A stretch of DNA of 64,000 nucleotides. Origin: Sphagnum magellanicum (Eukaryota; Streptophyta; Sphagnopsida; Sphagnales; Sphagnaceae). Made by a program: the position numbers and the translations under genes. The stretch covers positions 9,486,001 to 9,550,000 of the forward strand of contig CM038919.1 of assembly GCA_021904315.1 (NCBI GenBank), written 5' to 3'. Below are positions 46,901-57,239 of this stretch, piece after piece; the first letter of the stretch is position 1; each line of letters starts with the position of its first letter. The notes beneath the pieces are model-generated. The model searched no databases. It was not told where the DNA came from and saw only the letters and a program-made list of their open reading frames with translations.

Positions 46901-48330
46901 GTCATAATGACAATTTAAAATGAACTATCTATTTGAAAAAAACTAAATGTGTCTCTCCGAGAGTGTAATGTGCTTCCAAAAGACCAAATATGCTTCCAAG
47001 TTTTGAGGAGATGCTATTATCATTTGCAATGTAACGTGCCTTATAACTAGAAAGCCATGGCTTTTATGAATGCTTAATCAAATGTTTGTGCCGCGTTTCA
47101 TGATGTTGTTGCTTTGTGATGATGGGTAATGGTTTAAAAAAGATTGCGAAAAGTTCCCTTACATGTCAAAAAGTGACATTCACACACAAAGAAAGAAAGA
47201 ACGATGGTGTGAGCAAGAAGGGGCCGCAATGTGAAGTGAAAGGAACAAGAAGAATGGTAATGCGTGAAACAAGTGATAATGTATGGGGAAATATCAAGCA
47301 TAAGCTATGAAAGCTATGGAGAGGAATACATGTACACATGTAAGGTGTATAACAAGTTTGCATGATAAAAGTTGTTGGGATCTTGGGGGGGGTTTTGTGT
47401 AAGGTCATTTGTGTTCCAAGGGTTTGCAACTATTGCTTCAAAGCTAACCAAGCCCGATGGGCTATTGTTTAAGACAATCGGGCATGTTCTTAAGCAATCT
47501 TCTTCACATGTTTCGGAGAATGACCACCTAAAATCATGTGAATGAGTTTTTCCCCATTAACCTCCACAAACTTAAGAGAACAACCATCAAACCACATAAT
47601 GGGGATTACTATCAAAAGCTTCTAATTTCTTTGATTAATTTATTAGTGTGCTTAATTTCTTTCTCTTGAGGTTAAAGGCATGCAATGAACTTGAGAGTGT
47701 GAAGGGAAAGGCATCCTATCGGAGGGGTTTTGCCAGTTTGGGTACCCCCACCTTTACACAAGGGGTAAAATCTGGCACGACCCCACATTAGGGTGCCTTC
47801 CGTGGCATAAGCTGATAGGCGGAAATATTTTTCCCCCACCAGCTATTAGAAGAAAGCTTGGAGTTTTAAGCTCCCTTATAGACAAAAGAGAGGTTTTTTA
47901 AATTTAAAAATAAAAATAAAATTTACATTAATTTTTTAAAATAGAATTTTAAATCAAAGTTTTCGCTTAATGGGGTTTACAAACTTTACATAGAGTGCAA
48001 GTGAAGAAGTTTAATTCGGAAGTTTGATTTTACTTCATGCAAGGGACTTCCCAACTTAATTGGGCAATGCTTCACTTCATGACACACACTACTACTATCA
48101 CCACCGATGGATTGATTTTTATTTATCGATTTATTTACTTATTTCTTTGCATTGTATGTTCTTTACTTGTTCTGTTCATAGTTGTTGTTATTGTTGGTAT
48201 GAGGTAGGCGAAATGAGTAATAATTCTATGAAGCTTTTTTGTATGTACGGTCTCTTCTCTTCTTTGATGGGCTTACCGGATGACCGAGAATAAAGCAATT
48301 CTCTTTTCTTTTTGGCAAAAGAGAGCCGGA
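46901..48330. other. Intergenic DNA with an LTR-like fragment
   Basis: At about 47690-47870 there is GGGGTAAAATCTGGC...CCCCACATTAGGGTGCC, distantly similar to the GGCCCCACATTTTAGG part of the LTR-like family. It is followed by pyrimidine-rich TTTTTCCCCCACC. No gene was recognised. Confidence 0.4.
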
Positions 48331-49600
48331 GAGAGAAAGAAAAAAAAAAGGAGGGGGGGGCCTTTGGTGTGTTTTTTTGTTTCTTTATAAGACAATCGGA
48401 AAAGCAAACTAGGGATGAGAGAGGACCCGACCGAATTGTATTGAAAGTCAAGTTTTCATGATTCAAGAACAGGTCTCGTTTCCCTTAGGCTAGGAATTTA
48501 TGGGCTACCCTTTAAACCAAAAATAAAATATTGGACATAAAATATTGGCAAGGACGGCCCACCCCCAGCCCCCGGCCCACCCTACCCCCCCCCTTCCCCC
48601 TTATGAAGTGGCCAGGTAGTGGGAGATCCAATCGTCAAATCTCCAAAAAAAATAAATTGTTGGTCTTCAATTCGAACAACATCTGGTGACATTGTCGGAC
48701 AAAAAAATCACAAAAATCGATGACTTATACCAGAGTTTGTGAACCCCAAAACCAGTAGCACTATCGGCCGTTCTTGTTTCTAGGGGGTGTTTTCTTGCGG
48801 TACCATGAAAATTTACGGTAGTTTGGGGTCGGTTGACACTAGGATGGCCCCTTGTATCAAGGGGAGTGTGTTTTTCGCTCTCCCCCCCCCTCCCCCCCCA
48901 AAAAAAGAGTACTGTGAAACTCATTGTGGTAGTTATGTGGTTGGTTGATACAAGGATGACTCTAATGGCTTTATTTAATTGACCACTTTGGGGACCTAAG
49001 AATAGGAAGCCATTTTAGTGCACCAATGTGTTTTACATAATTTGGAAATAAAATTTTACTCTCTGCCCCCATTCCCTCTACTGACTGACACCTCTTGGGG
49101 ATCCAACCACCCCTTGTTACAAGGGGTGGTGGTCTTGTTCCAAAAATGTATTCTACAATAATAAATCAATATTACAATGGCGGTTGACCCCCTGATTACA
49201 CGGGTCAAACCTACTTTGGGGTTTGAGGGGGGGGGGGGGGGGGGGGGGAGGGGGGCCTTTGATTGACCACTTTTAGGGCCTTTTATGAATCAGAGAATGG
49301 GTTAAAATGGGTTTATTACTTTTTTTACTTTTAATGCACCAATATGTAAAAAGTAAAAACCCATTTTTACCCTGTCTCCCTCTCTTTCTCTCTCCTCTCC
49401 TTTTCCTCTCTTTGATTTCCACGGTCTGCTTCATTCTTATCCCATCTTTCTTTTTTTCCCCTCTCCCTTTCTTTCCCAAGTCAAGGGCATCAAGGAATCA
49501 ACCCTAGAAAAATATCTTTTCATTCCTTCTGATCTTTTACACACACCCCCCCCCCCCCCCCCCCCCCCCCCCCTTCTTCTTCAAAATCGTTTAAAAGATG
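48331..49600. repeat. Low-complexity zone with long G and C runs
   Basis: G or C homopolymers are unusually dense here: GGAGGGGGGGGCC at 48350, CCCTACCCCCCCCC near 48580, CTCCCCCCCCCTCCCCCCCC near 48880, a run of 22 G at 49227-49248, and a run of 28 C at 49546-49573. Short perfect palindromes (CCCCTTGTATCAAGGGG, CCACCCCTTGTTACAAGGGGTGG) also occur. Related phrases GGTTGA..C.AGGATG and TTGACCACTTT...TGCACCAAT.TGT recur about 300 bp apart, so part of the zone is a decayed duplication. No coding content was found. Confidence 0.75.
49302..49371. repeat. Small hairpin
   Basis: TTAAAATGGGTTTATTACTTTTT (arm 1) and AAAAAGTAAAAACCCATTTTTAC (arm 2) are near-perfect inverse complements around a loop of about 22 nt. 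Confidence 0.6.
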
Positions 49601-50430
49601 GAGAAGAAGAAAGGAGAAAAAGAAAGGAGAAAAAGAAGAAGATAACCCTAGTTAAAAACGGGGGAGGTGGGGTTAAAAAGACGCTACCTACAATCAAGGA
49701 CTGAGTTTACCATTCTCAGACAATAACAATCCAACGGCCAAAAATAACCCTACTGGTTTTAGGATTCCAGGACCCTAACCGCAATCGAACGGCCAGCCAG
49801 CCATCACCTTTTGTTCCGTTTACAGTTAGGAATTTAAGTGGTGAAGTAGTAACTAATGACTAATGACTAATTACCGCTTACGGTTACTAATTTCAAGTTA
49901 CTAACGTAGTGTAAATGGAGGTTGTGTAGGTAAGCGGACGGATGGTTTTGATTGGAAAATCGAGTGGGTGAGATTCAATTTTGGGTACATCCAACGGTTA
50001 GGAATGAGAGAAACGGTTTGCAGGTGAGTGTGCGGAGACAGGAAGGAGGGGTTTGTGTGTGGCGCTTTGCTGTACGTGTGCGTGTTTCCGCGTGTCGTGT
50101 TTCGGGGCCGCTGTTGACGGTTGAAGGGAAGCCGCACGAGAGAGATGGGAAGCGAGAGGAAAGAAGGAGGACGAGGAGGAAGAGGAGGACGACGAGGAGG
50201 GGAGGTGCCGGGGATTATTAGCCTACGGCGGGAAGAGAAAAAAAAAGAAAGAAAAAAAAAGAAGAAGAAAAGATTCAGTCTCCGATTCATTCTGATCCAG
50301 ATGACGAAGCAAGCAAAGAGGACGCGATCGAGTTGATCACTCACGCGCAAGTGCTGCAGCAATAAGTTTAGTCAAGAAGAGCGCCTGCTCTTGCTTGCTT
50401 ATCCACATCGTCTCTTCCTCGCTTTCACTC
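49601..50430 (+). promoter_or_regulatory. Upstream region of the GH63 hydrolase gene
   Basis: CpG density rises here, mainly at 49900-50370, as at a plant promoter. ACGTGTG at 50074-50080 resembles an ABA/drought element core (ACGTG), which would suit an osmolyte enzyme but is too short to be evidence alone. A purine-rich block (GAGGAAGAGGAGGACG and similar) at 50150-50280 gives low-complexity frames on both strands, which I do not accept as genes. Confidence 0.45.
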
Positions 50431-50438
50431 ATAAATAG
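50431..50438 (+). promoter_or_regulatory. Candidate TATA box of the GH63 hydrolase gene
   Basis: ATAAATAG follows a C/T-rich stretch and precedes a CT-rich leader (TCCTCTCTCC), a common plant promoter layout. Transcription would start near 50465, giving a leader of about 520 nt. Confidence 0.45.
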
Positions 50439-50788
50439 TCCCCTCAGTCCTCCTCTCTCCTCATCTTTCCGTCATTCACCCGTGCACTCCGTCTTCTCCA
50501 TTCTCTCTCTAACCATCTGTCTCTCTGTGTCTGTCACTCTCTGTCTCTGTGTGTGTTTGGTTTCGTTTCGTTTGGTTGTTTTTTCTGCTCAGTTTCTAGT
50601 CACCATCTTGAATCTCGTTTCGCGCCATTTCTCTTTCTCGGAGCTTCTGTTGATTTGTGTTTGTCTCTTCGAGGTTCTGGAAAATTTGTTTGTTGCTGGG
50701 TTTTTTTTGGTGGACTTACCAGTTGAATCGAAAGTTAGTTGTGGGGAGTTCCGGGAGCTTGTGCCAGGAAGGGAAGTAGTAACGTCGT

Positions 50789-50832
50789 TCTTCTTCTTCT
50801 TCTTCTTTTTCATGGGTGGTGGTGATCTTTGA
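50789..50832 (+). promoter_or_regulatory. Leader (TTC)n tract followed by a 6-codon uORF
   Basis: In the inferred 5' UTR a TTC-repeat tract (50789-50807) ends at an upstream ATG at 50812, with the frame M-G-G-G-D-L and a stop at 50830-50832. This is about 150 nt before the main ATG at 50983. A short uORF could lower or tune translation. If a leader intron exists (TTTTTGTGAATTTCAG ends near 50860), the uORF could be spliced out. Confidence 0.4.
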
Positions 50833-50982
50833 CTTTCTTTTTTGTTTTTGTGAATTTCAGCTTCGTTGAGTAGTAGACTGTGTGCTCTGAACTTAGTACC
50901 TTGTGGAAGATTTCGAAGCTTTTCGAGTTTGCGATCCGGGAGAAATTTTGTTTTTGGGTTGTTGTTATTTGTTTTTGTGACA

Positions 50983-52972
50983 ATGGGACCAGTGGCGTGC
51001 TTGACAACTGTGCCAGCGGAGGTGCAAGCGCACCAGAGCTTTCATGCCAGTGACGCCCCCAGCGCTGTGGTGGTGATCCCTGGAGCCATAAATACGTAAG
51101 CTCGCTCCCCGGAGCTTTTGTGGAACTCTAGCACAGTGCACCTTAGTTTCTAATCCTTTCGCCAATGCCGATCTTGCATTCTGTGCACCAATCTGACAGT
51201 GGGTTTGGCGCAGAATCATATTCTTCAGGCTTCCGTGAATCTTAGAAGCATGCAAGTTTCTTGTCGTTGATCCTTGCCCATCGAGTCTGTTTGCTCAATT
51301 CTCTACTGCCATGTCTCTGGAGGCTTGAGCACGAGGTCTGAAAGAAGTCTGATTCCAGAGTTGTGAAGCAATGTGTGCACTGCGGTGGAAGATCTTTGTG
51401 CATGAGATGTGGAAGATGAAGAGATTTTGAAATTGGGTTTCACGGCATTGCGACAGGCCGTTGTAAGCAAAGCATAAGGACCCCGGTGTGCATGGCTGAA
51501 GGTTCTGATTGTGTTCTTTGCTGTTTGTGTCGTTGCAGAGACAAGGGAGTCAATGATGAATACGAGCCCTTGAAGAATCTCCTCGAGCTTTCCAAGCAGA
51601 TCCTGACGGAGAACGATCGAGGCGGATACACCATCCCCGCCAAGGGCTTGTATCCATATCAATGGAACTGGGACTCGGCGCTGGTAGCCCTGGGATGGGC
51701 GACTTTGGACGAAGGGCGCGCGTGGCAAGAGCTGGAGATGCTGTTCTCAGCGCAATGGGAAGATGGGCTCGTCCCACACATCGTGTTCCACAAGCCATCG
51801 CCCACATACTTCCCGGGTCCCGAGATCTGGGGCTCCGTTGAGCAACCCATGGGCACAACAGGGATCACGCAACCACCGGTAGCCGCGATCACGGTGCGCA
51901 AACTGTACGAGGAAGGTGTGAACAAAGAGCTAGCGATGCAGAAAGCCAAGGAGCTTTTTCCCAAGCTTCTGGCATGGCACAGATGGTTCCAAACTGCCAG
52001 AGATCCTCACGGCACGGGTCTCGTAGCGACGCTGCATCCATGGGAAAGCGGCATGGACAACAGCCCCGCTTGGGATGAACCTCTCCACAACGTGCCTGTG
52101 GATCCGATCCCTCCTTACGTGAGGAAAGATCTGGGACATGTGGACTCCGCAATGCGCCCCAAGCAAGAAGAGTACGATCGCTTCCTCACTCTGGTTTACC
52201 GCTTCCGCGCTGTGAACTACGACTGCACAAAGCTCTACTTCCTCTCTCCCTTCCGCGTCACTGATCTCTGCACCAATGCTGTTCTCTACCGCGCCAACCT
52301 CGATCTCAGGTACAGTAGCCAAGAGAGATCTCAGATATCCATGCACCAGAATCCCTGGATCCAGCAATCAGATCAGGTCATGGGCGATCAGCCTTTTGAC
52401 ATATTTGCTGCTTTTGGGTTGTTTGCAGATGGTTGGCAACAGAGTTGGGCGAGAACGAGATCGCGGAGGAGATCGATGGATGGGTAGAGAAGGCACACAA
52501 AGCTTTTGACACTCTCTACGATGCGGAAGCGGGGATGTACAAGTCCAAGGATCAGCTGACGGGGAAGCTCCTGGCAGCCAAGACATCGGCGGGGTTTCTA
52601 CCTCTGTTCGCGCGTGTCGCATCATCCGAACAGGCGGCGGCTCTGGCTGCTACGTTGGAGAGATGGCTGGACTGCGTCAAGAATGGCATCCCCAGCTACG
52701 ACCCAGAGGCTGCAAACTTTGAACCCCTGCGTTACTGGCGTGGACCCGTGTGGGCGATCATCAACTGGATGATCACTGATGGCTTGCGTGCTTATGGGTA
52801 TGAGGATCTTGCGTGCCGTGTTGAGGCTGACACTTACGAACTCCTGGTCTCGCATGGGATCAGTGAGTATTATAACCCTGTCACTGGTGCGGCTGCTGGT
52901 GGCAAGCTCTTCTCGTGGACTGCCGCCATGTGCTTGGCCTGGCTCAGCAAGGCTGCTACACCAGCTTGCTAG
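50983..52972 (+). CDS. MGH: GH63 mannosylglycerate/glucosylglycerate hydrolase
   Basis: Three exons, 50983-51095, 51539-52309 and 52429-52972, join in frame through AC|GTAAG...TTGCAG|A and CTCAG|GTACAG...TTTGCAG|A to give 475 residues. The protein resembles glycoside hydrolase family 63 mannosylglycerate hydrolases, known from bacteria and from the lycophyte Selaginella. These cleave mannosylglycerate or glucosylglycerate, compatible solutes, into sugar and glycerate in the cytosol. Visible motifs are YQWNWDSALVALGW, WEDGLVPHIVF, HPWESGMDNSPAWD with the likely general acid Asp211, YWRGPVW, and SEYYNPVTG with the likely base Glu441. Their spacing (230 residues) is close to that in characterised bacterial enzymes. 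The N-terminal 38 residues from exon 1 are not conserved as far as I can tell and show no clear signal peptide. All catalytic residues look intact. Confidence 0.9.
51096..51538 (+). other. Intron 1 of the hydrolase gene
   Basis: It is 443 nt, with donor AC|GTAAGCTC and acceptor GTTGCAG|AG. It splits codon 38 after two bases. A branch-like CTGAT lies in the last part of the intron. Open frames inside it are shadows. Confidence 0.85.
52310..52428 (+). other. Intron 2 of the hydrolase gene
   Basis: It is 119 nt, with donor CTCAG|GTACAG and acceptor GTTTGCAG|ATGG. It splits Arg295. Removing it restores the reading frame DLRWLATELGENE. Confidence 0.88.
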
Positions 52973-54670
52973 AACGTTGGTTATCGCACCAGCAGCAAGC
53001 AGCCCACAAAACACAAAACAGCCTAGGTTCATGGAAGATGATTATGATCAGCTTCCATGTGATCAGCAAAGTACGAATCCCATAAACCTCACAATCCTTT
53101 AAGAGATCTGCAAGCTTCACCCATGAACTCCTCACCATTTCTATCAGACTTGCAGAGATAGAGAATCTGCAAAACTCTCTTTCTGCAAACCTTTCTGCAA
53201 AACTTAATCTTAAACCCAAGTAGTCTATCTACATAATGGTAGATTCAAGCCCTCTCTCTTCCTTCAAGATGAAGAGGAGGGTGGCGTTTAACCCAGGACA
53301 ATGATGAAGCTGCCCAAGCTTTCATGAGATGGGTTTGGTGGCTTCTTCTTCTTCTTTCTTCAGCCCTGCATATAGATCTTCTTCTTCCTTTGTTTTTTTT
53401 AGTTTTATTACCTTTCCCTCCTTAAGAGATCTGCAACCCCCTTTTCTTCTTCCTTCCTTTTTCTACTTTTGCAGGCTAAATTTGTGGTTGCTCATCTCAC
53501 ATGATGTCTGGAAAATTCAATCTACAACCAAGGTAACATGGACCTGGGATAGATCAGTGGCAACAAATCATGATCCTCCAAGTTCCTGTGCACAGCGGTG
53601 TGGACCAGAGAAGCTGGTGAATTTTGATTAGGTACCTAAGTAACACCAATTTGGGTAATTCCATTCTTTTAGTACAATAACTCTGCTGAGGACAGACAGA
53701 CAGACAGACAGACAGACCAAATTGTACAGGACCAGAAATATTATCATTCCAGAACATTCTTTAGAGTGGGAGCCATTTTTAAGATTAATTTTTTTTTTTG
53801 AGGGTTCAACCCTTTAGCTGGAAACTGGCATGAAAGAGATCACTCTTGAAAACTTGGCAGCCCACAAGAGGCCAAGCTGAGGCTTTGTAGAAGGCCCACA
53901 TACATATATGTAATGTGGGCCTTCATTCTTTTCCTTCTCAAGGACAAAGATATATACATCATCTACTTCTACAGCTCAGGTTTCAGACCTTTTACACAAT
54001 TGTTGTACCTTCCAAAGTATTGTAAAACATTTTGTTGCTTCTAAAGTTTGACAACCACCCACTGATGGGGGTGTGTGTGTGTACACTAGTATCTGTCTGT
54101 TAAGCTTGTGGTAGGCTTGCAAGTACTTACTTGAAACTTTATCTTCACCACCACTACCACTATGACACCATCTCCACCAGCATTTGGTTTGTACCCGTTT
54201 GTTATTTTAGAATTCTGTTTTGTCTTCAAGAATGTGTTGTGGAATTGGAAGGACTATTGCACGGGTCCAACAATATATGCTTGTCTGATTCTGTTGTTGA
54301 GCTTCAGTTTTGGTTGTACCTACACATCTTCTGGATGGGTTTTTCTTTTTCTTTTTTCATGTGGTAAGGCTGTTACCAGAAGAAGGTGCCCACCCAAGGT
54401 GGTAGCCAAGGGCAGTACTGAATTCTGGTAAAGCACTTGTCCAAGGGCATTTTCATGTGTAATGACCATGTCAGCTCCTACTCGTCGCATCAAGCAAAAT
54501 TGATAGGCCCTTATGAAAAAATAAAAGCCAACCATAAGATAGCCTCCAATGTCAAGAGGGATCATTACAGATTTACAGCACCATCCAACTACATTGGGAA
54601 ATCTCTAACAGGTTATTATGATTTTAAAATGTACCTTACTTTTTTTCGTTTGTACTTTAGGGTAAATATA
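52973..54670 (+). other. 3' UTR and downstream flank of the hydrolase gene
   Basis: The stop at 52970-52972 is followed by unique sequence with TCTTCT-rich text (53342-53460) and a (GACA)n tract. No strong AATAAA close to the stop was found, so the 3' end is not placed. No other gene is evident before the CACTA terminus at 54671. Confidence 0.45.
53691..53717. repeat. (GACA)n microsatellite
   Basis: Nearly seven perfect tandem GACA units. Confidence 0.9.
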
Positions 54671-54834
54671 CACTACAAGAAAACAAGATCTTTTTGACAG
54701 GGAAAACTGGTCAAAAAGTACTCCCAAATGGTCTTTGTCCAACTTGACCAAGGTGCAACCTTGGATAGGTCCTTTTTGAGAAAGCCACTTTGATTGGGGT
54801 CATTTTGACTGAAGGGTCCTTGGCTATTTTTAAT

Positions 54835-54879
54835 GGTCAACTTGACTAGTGGCAAATTTGACCACTAGTCAAGTTGGCC
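54835..54879. repeat. Subterminal hairpin of the CACTA element
   Basis: GGTCAACTTGACTAGTGG and CCACTAGTCAAGTTGGCC are inverse complements at 17 of 18 positions around a 9-nt loop. CACTA ends carry such motifs as transposase binding sites, which is the likely role here. Confidence 0.75.
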
Positions 54880-55218
54880 ATCACTATTTGTGAATCAGGG
54901 TTGCACCACATGTTATCAATACATTTCATCTCCGGTGACATCATGACATCATATGGTGCAATCTACAAATTATTCACCCTTTCATTTGTTGACATGTCAT
55001 CCATCACATTTTCATTCATCCAATAATACCACGTGTCATCATTCTAAAACGACTTTATACATACCATGCCATGTGTCATGATTTCATTACATCTCCAAGT
55101 GAACATGTGCCATCATATCATGGCATTTCACCTCACCACATATGATCATCTTAACTATCCAAGTAAGGTGATGACCCACTAATTTATTAGACTTGTAAGG
55201 GGTTATTTAAAGGACTCT

Positions 55219-55356
55219 AGTCAAATAAACCATTGTCTTTTTGAACTTGTGGTGGTTTACTAATCTAACCTTAATATAAGAATTGTTAAATAGGCCATTG
55301 TCTATTTAAACTTATGGTGACGTATTTGACTAGCTCTAGTTAAATAAACCATTGTC
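55219..55356 (+). repeat. Three short direct repeats in the CACTA left region
   Basis: Variants of GTTAAATAAACCATTGTC occur at 55219-55237, 55285-55302 and 55339-55356, each preceded by similar TCTAG or AATT context. Confidence 0.75.
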
Positions 55357-55373
55357 CTTTTTAGTACTCTTGG

Positions 55374-57239
55374 TTGTTTGTTACAAAGCAAGGGGCAAAA
55401 GACTCATGTCTTTTTTACTACTTTGGGTATGGATGCCATGCTAATTTTCAAACTAATACTAGAGCTAAATCCTCTTATGGTGCCATTCATCAACACCATT
55501 ATTGTTTTACAACACCAACCATTATATTGGATTTATTGACTAGCAATGTTGTTTATGACATTGATACAACTTTCATACAATTGATTATGCAACTTGCTCT
55601 TCAAACATGCATGTATGTAGACATTTATGCAACTAAAAAAGGTGGAAAAAAAACTTCTAGAGTTACACATTGTAAATTCACAATGTAGTCCAACATCACA
55701 ATTGCAAATGGTCTTCCATAAACAATAAACCAAAACACATATCAATAATGCCTATAAAAATTTCCAAGTTCCATACAACCTTGCACTACTTGCATATGCT
55801 ACTTCTACAATACAACTAAGTCTCCTTCATGTCATAGGATTAATGCCATTTGCCACATCTTTCGTCCTTGTAACATCTTCATTTAGAAATGATAATTTCA
55901 TTAACCCTTTTTTAGTAATGATCACAACCACGCTATAATGCCCATGAGTTACCAGCTTTCCATGAAATGTCATCCTAAGTGTTTCACATATCCCACCAAT
56001 CACACATGGTTGTCTACTAAAAGGTTCAAGCAAGTCAACCTTCATACATGGTTTCAAAAGCTACATGCAAACCACATATTCACGGTATATTAATTATAGC
56101 ATGTATTTAATTAATTTCAAACTTTAAAAAGTCTAAAATAACTTAAAACAATTTGAATATTGTATACATCGCATAAGCAAAAAATAAATTGAATTAATAA
56201 ATGGTGGTCACTAGTTGATGAATAGTAGAAAACAAATTGAAAAAATATAAGCAAAACATGATTTGAAAAATTTTAAACTTTTTCAAAATAAAAAGACAAT
56301 CATGAAAAATCCACCATTTAAAATAAATGTTATTATATACATAAAGCATTGCATTGTGTCATTTTAACTAAAAATGACGAAATTTAGATTGGAATTTTGA
56401 AAGCCCAACAAATTTATCAATTGTTGGCATATTAGAATTGTAATTAAGATAATTGTGATTTTCCAATAGTTAAATATGCAACTATGTATATTAGCACCTT
56501 TTCAAAATAAAAATCCAATTGGATAACATCATTTTTACCTTTTAAAGTTGCTAACATCATGTGTAGTTTGCAATAATAATCTAATCAAATTGCAATCAAA
56601 ATTCAACAAGTGAATCGGATAAGTAAACATAATTGATTTAGGTGAACCATGAAAACACATGAAATCAATTTGTCTCAAATAAGGAAGAGTTTATACCTAA
56701 AGGAAGTTGAATAATGTCAATATTTCCATTATCGTTTTTCATATATTGCATTTTAGAACCCATTTTAGAGAGTATGTGTATGATCCCAAATTGTTGAAAT
56801 GTTTGGTACACTCTTCAACTCTAAGTTTAATTATGTTCATATAACTCAAGATGCATTAATGGAAATTGGCCATGGGACTTTTCATGACACATAAGGCCCA
56901 AAAAGTGTGGTCCAAAGTTAATAAGATAAAAATCACATGATCTCTCTAGGTCCATGGATTTCAATCGTTGTTTTTTACATGTCTTTTTACATGCCTTTTA
57001 CATTGCCATCCATCATAAGGTGATGATGGAACTAAAACTCAAACCTTGGCAATGGGTCATTGGAATATGGATGCAATAAACACAATCGTAAGCATCATCA
57101 GAACATTCAATTGGGAAGAATGCTAAATAACAACTTTTAAAAGTGTAATTAACTATGAAAAAATGTTATTCAACGAATTGGGACCTTTGATGGTAGTTGG
57201 TTAGATGGTGGTGAGCCCATGGATGGGAAGAATAATTCA
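55374..57239. other. CACTA internal region without a recognised gene
   Basis: This AT-rich DNA lies between the left end and the transposase relic. A minus-strand 76-codon frame (55827-56057) has ordinary-looking protein composition but matches no family I can name. It could be a remnant of a second transposon gene. Confidence 0.35.

Noticed and set aside
49901-50362. 153-codon minus-strand frame and purine-rich plus-strand frames upstream of the hydrolase
   Set aside because: Low-complexity Arg/Glu/Lys or Ser/Pro text from a purine-rich tract in the promoter region, with no homology.
50395-50832. 145-codon frame ahead of the hydrolase gene
   Set aside because: Leu/Ser/Val-rich translation of a CT-rich leader. 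It lies in the inferred 5' UTR and is not in frame with exon 1.
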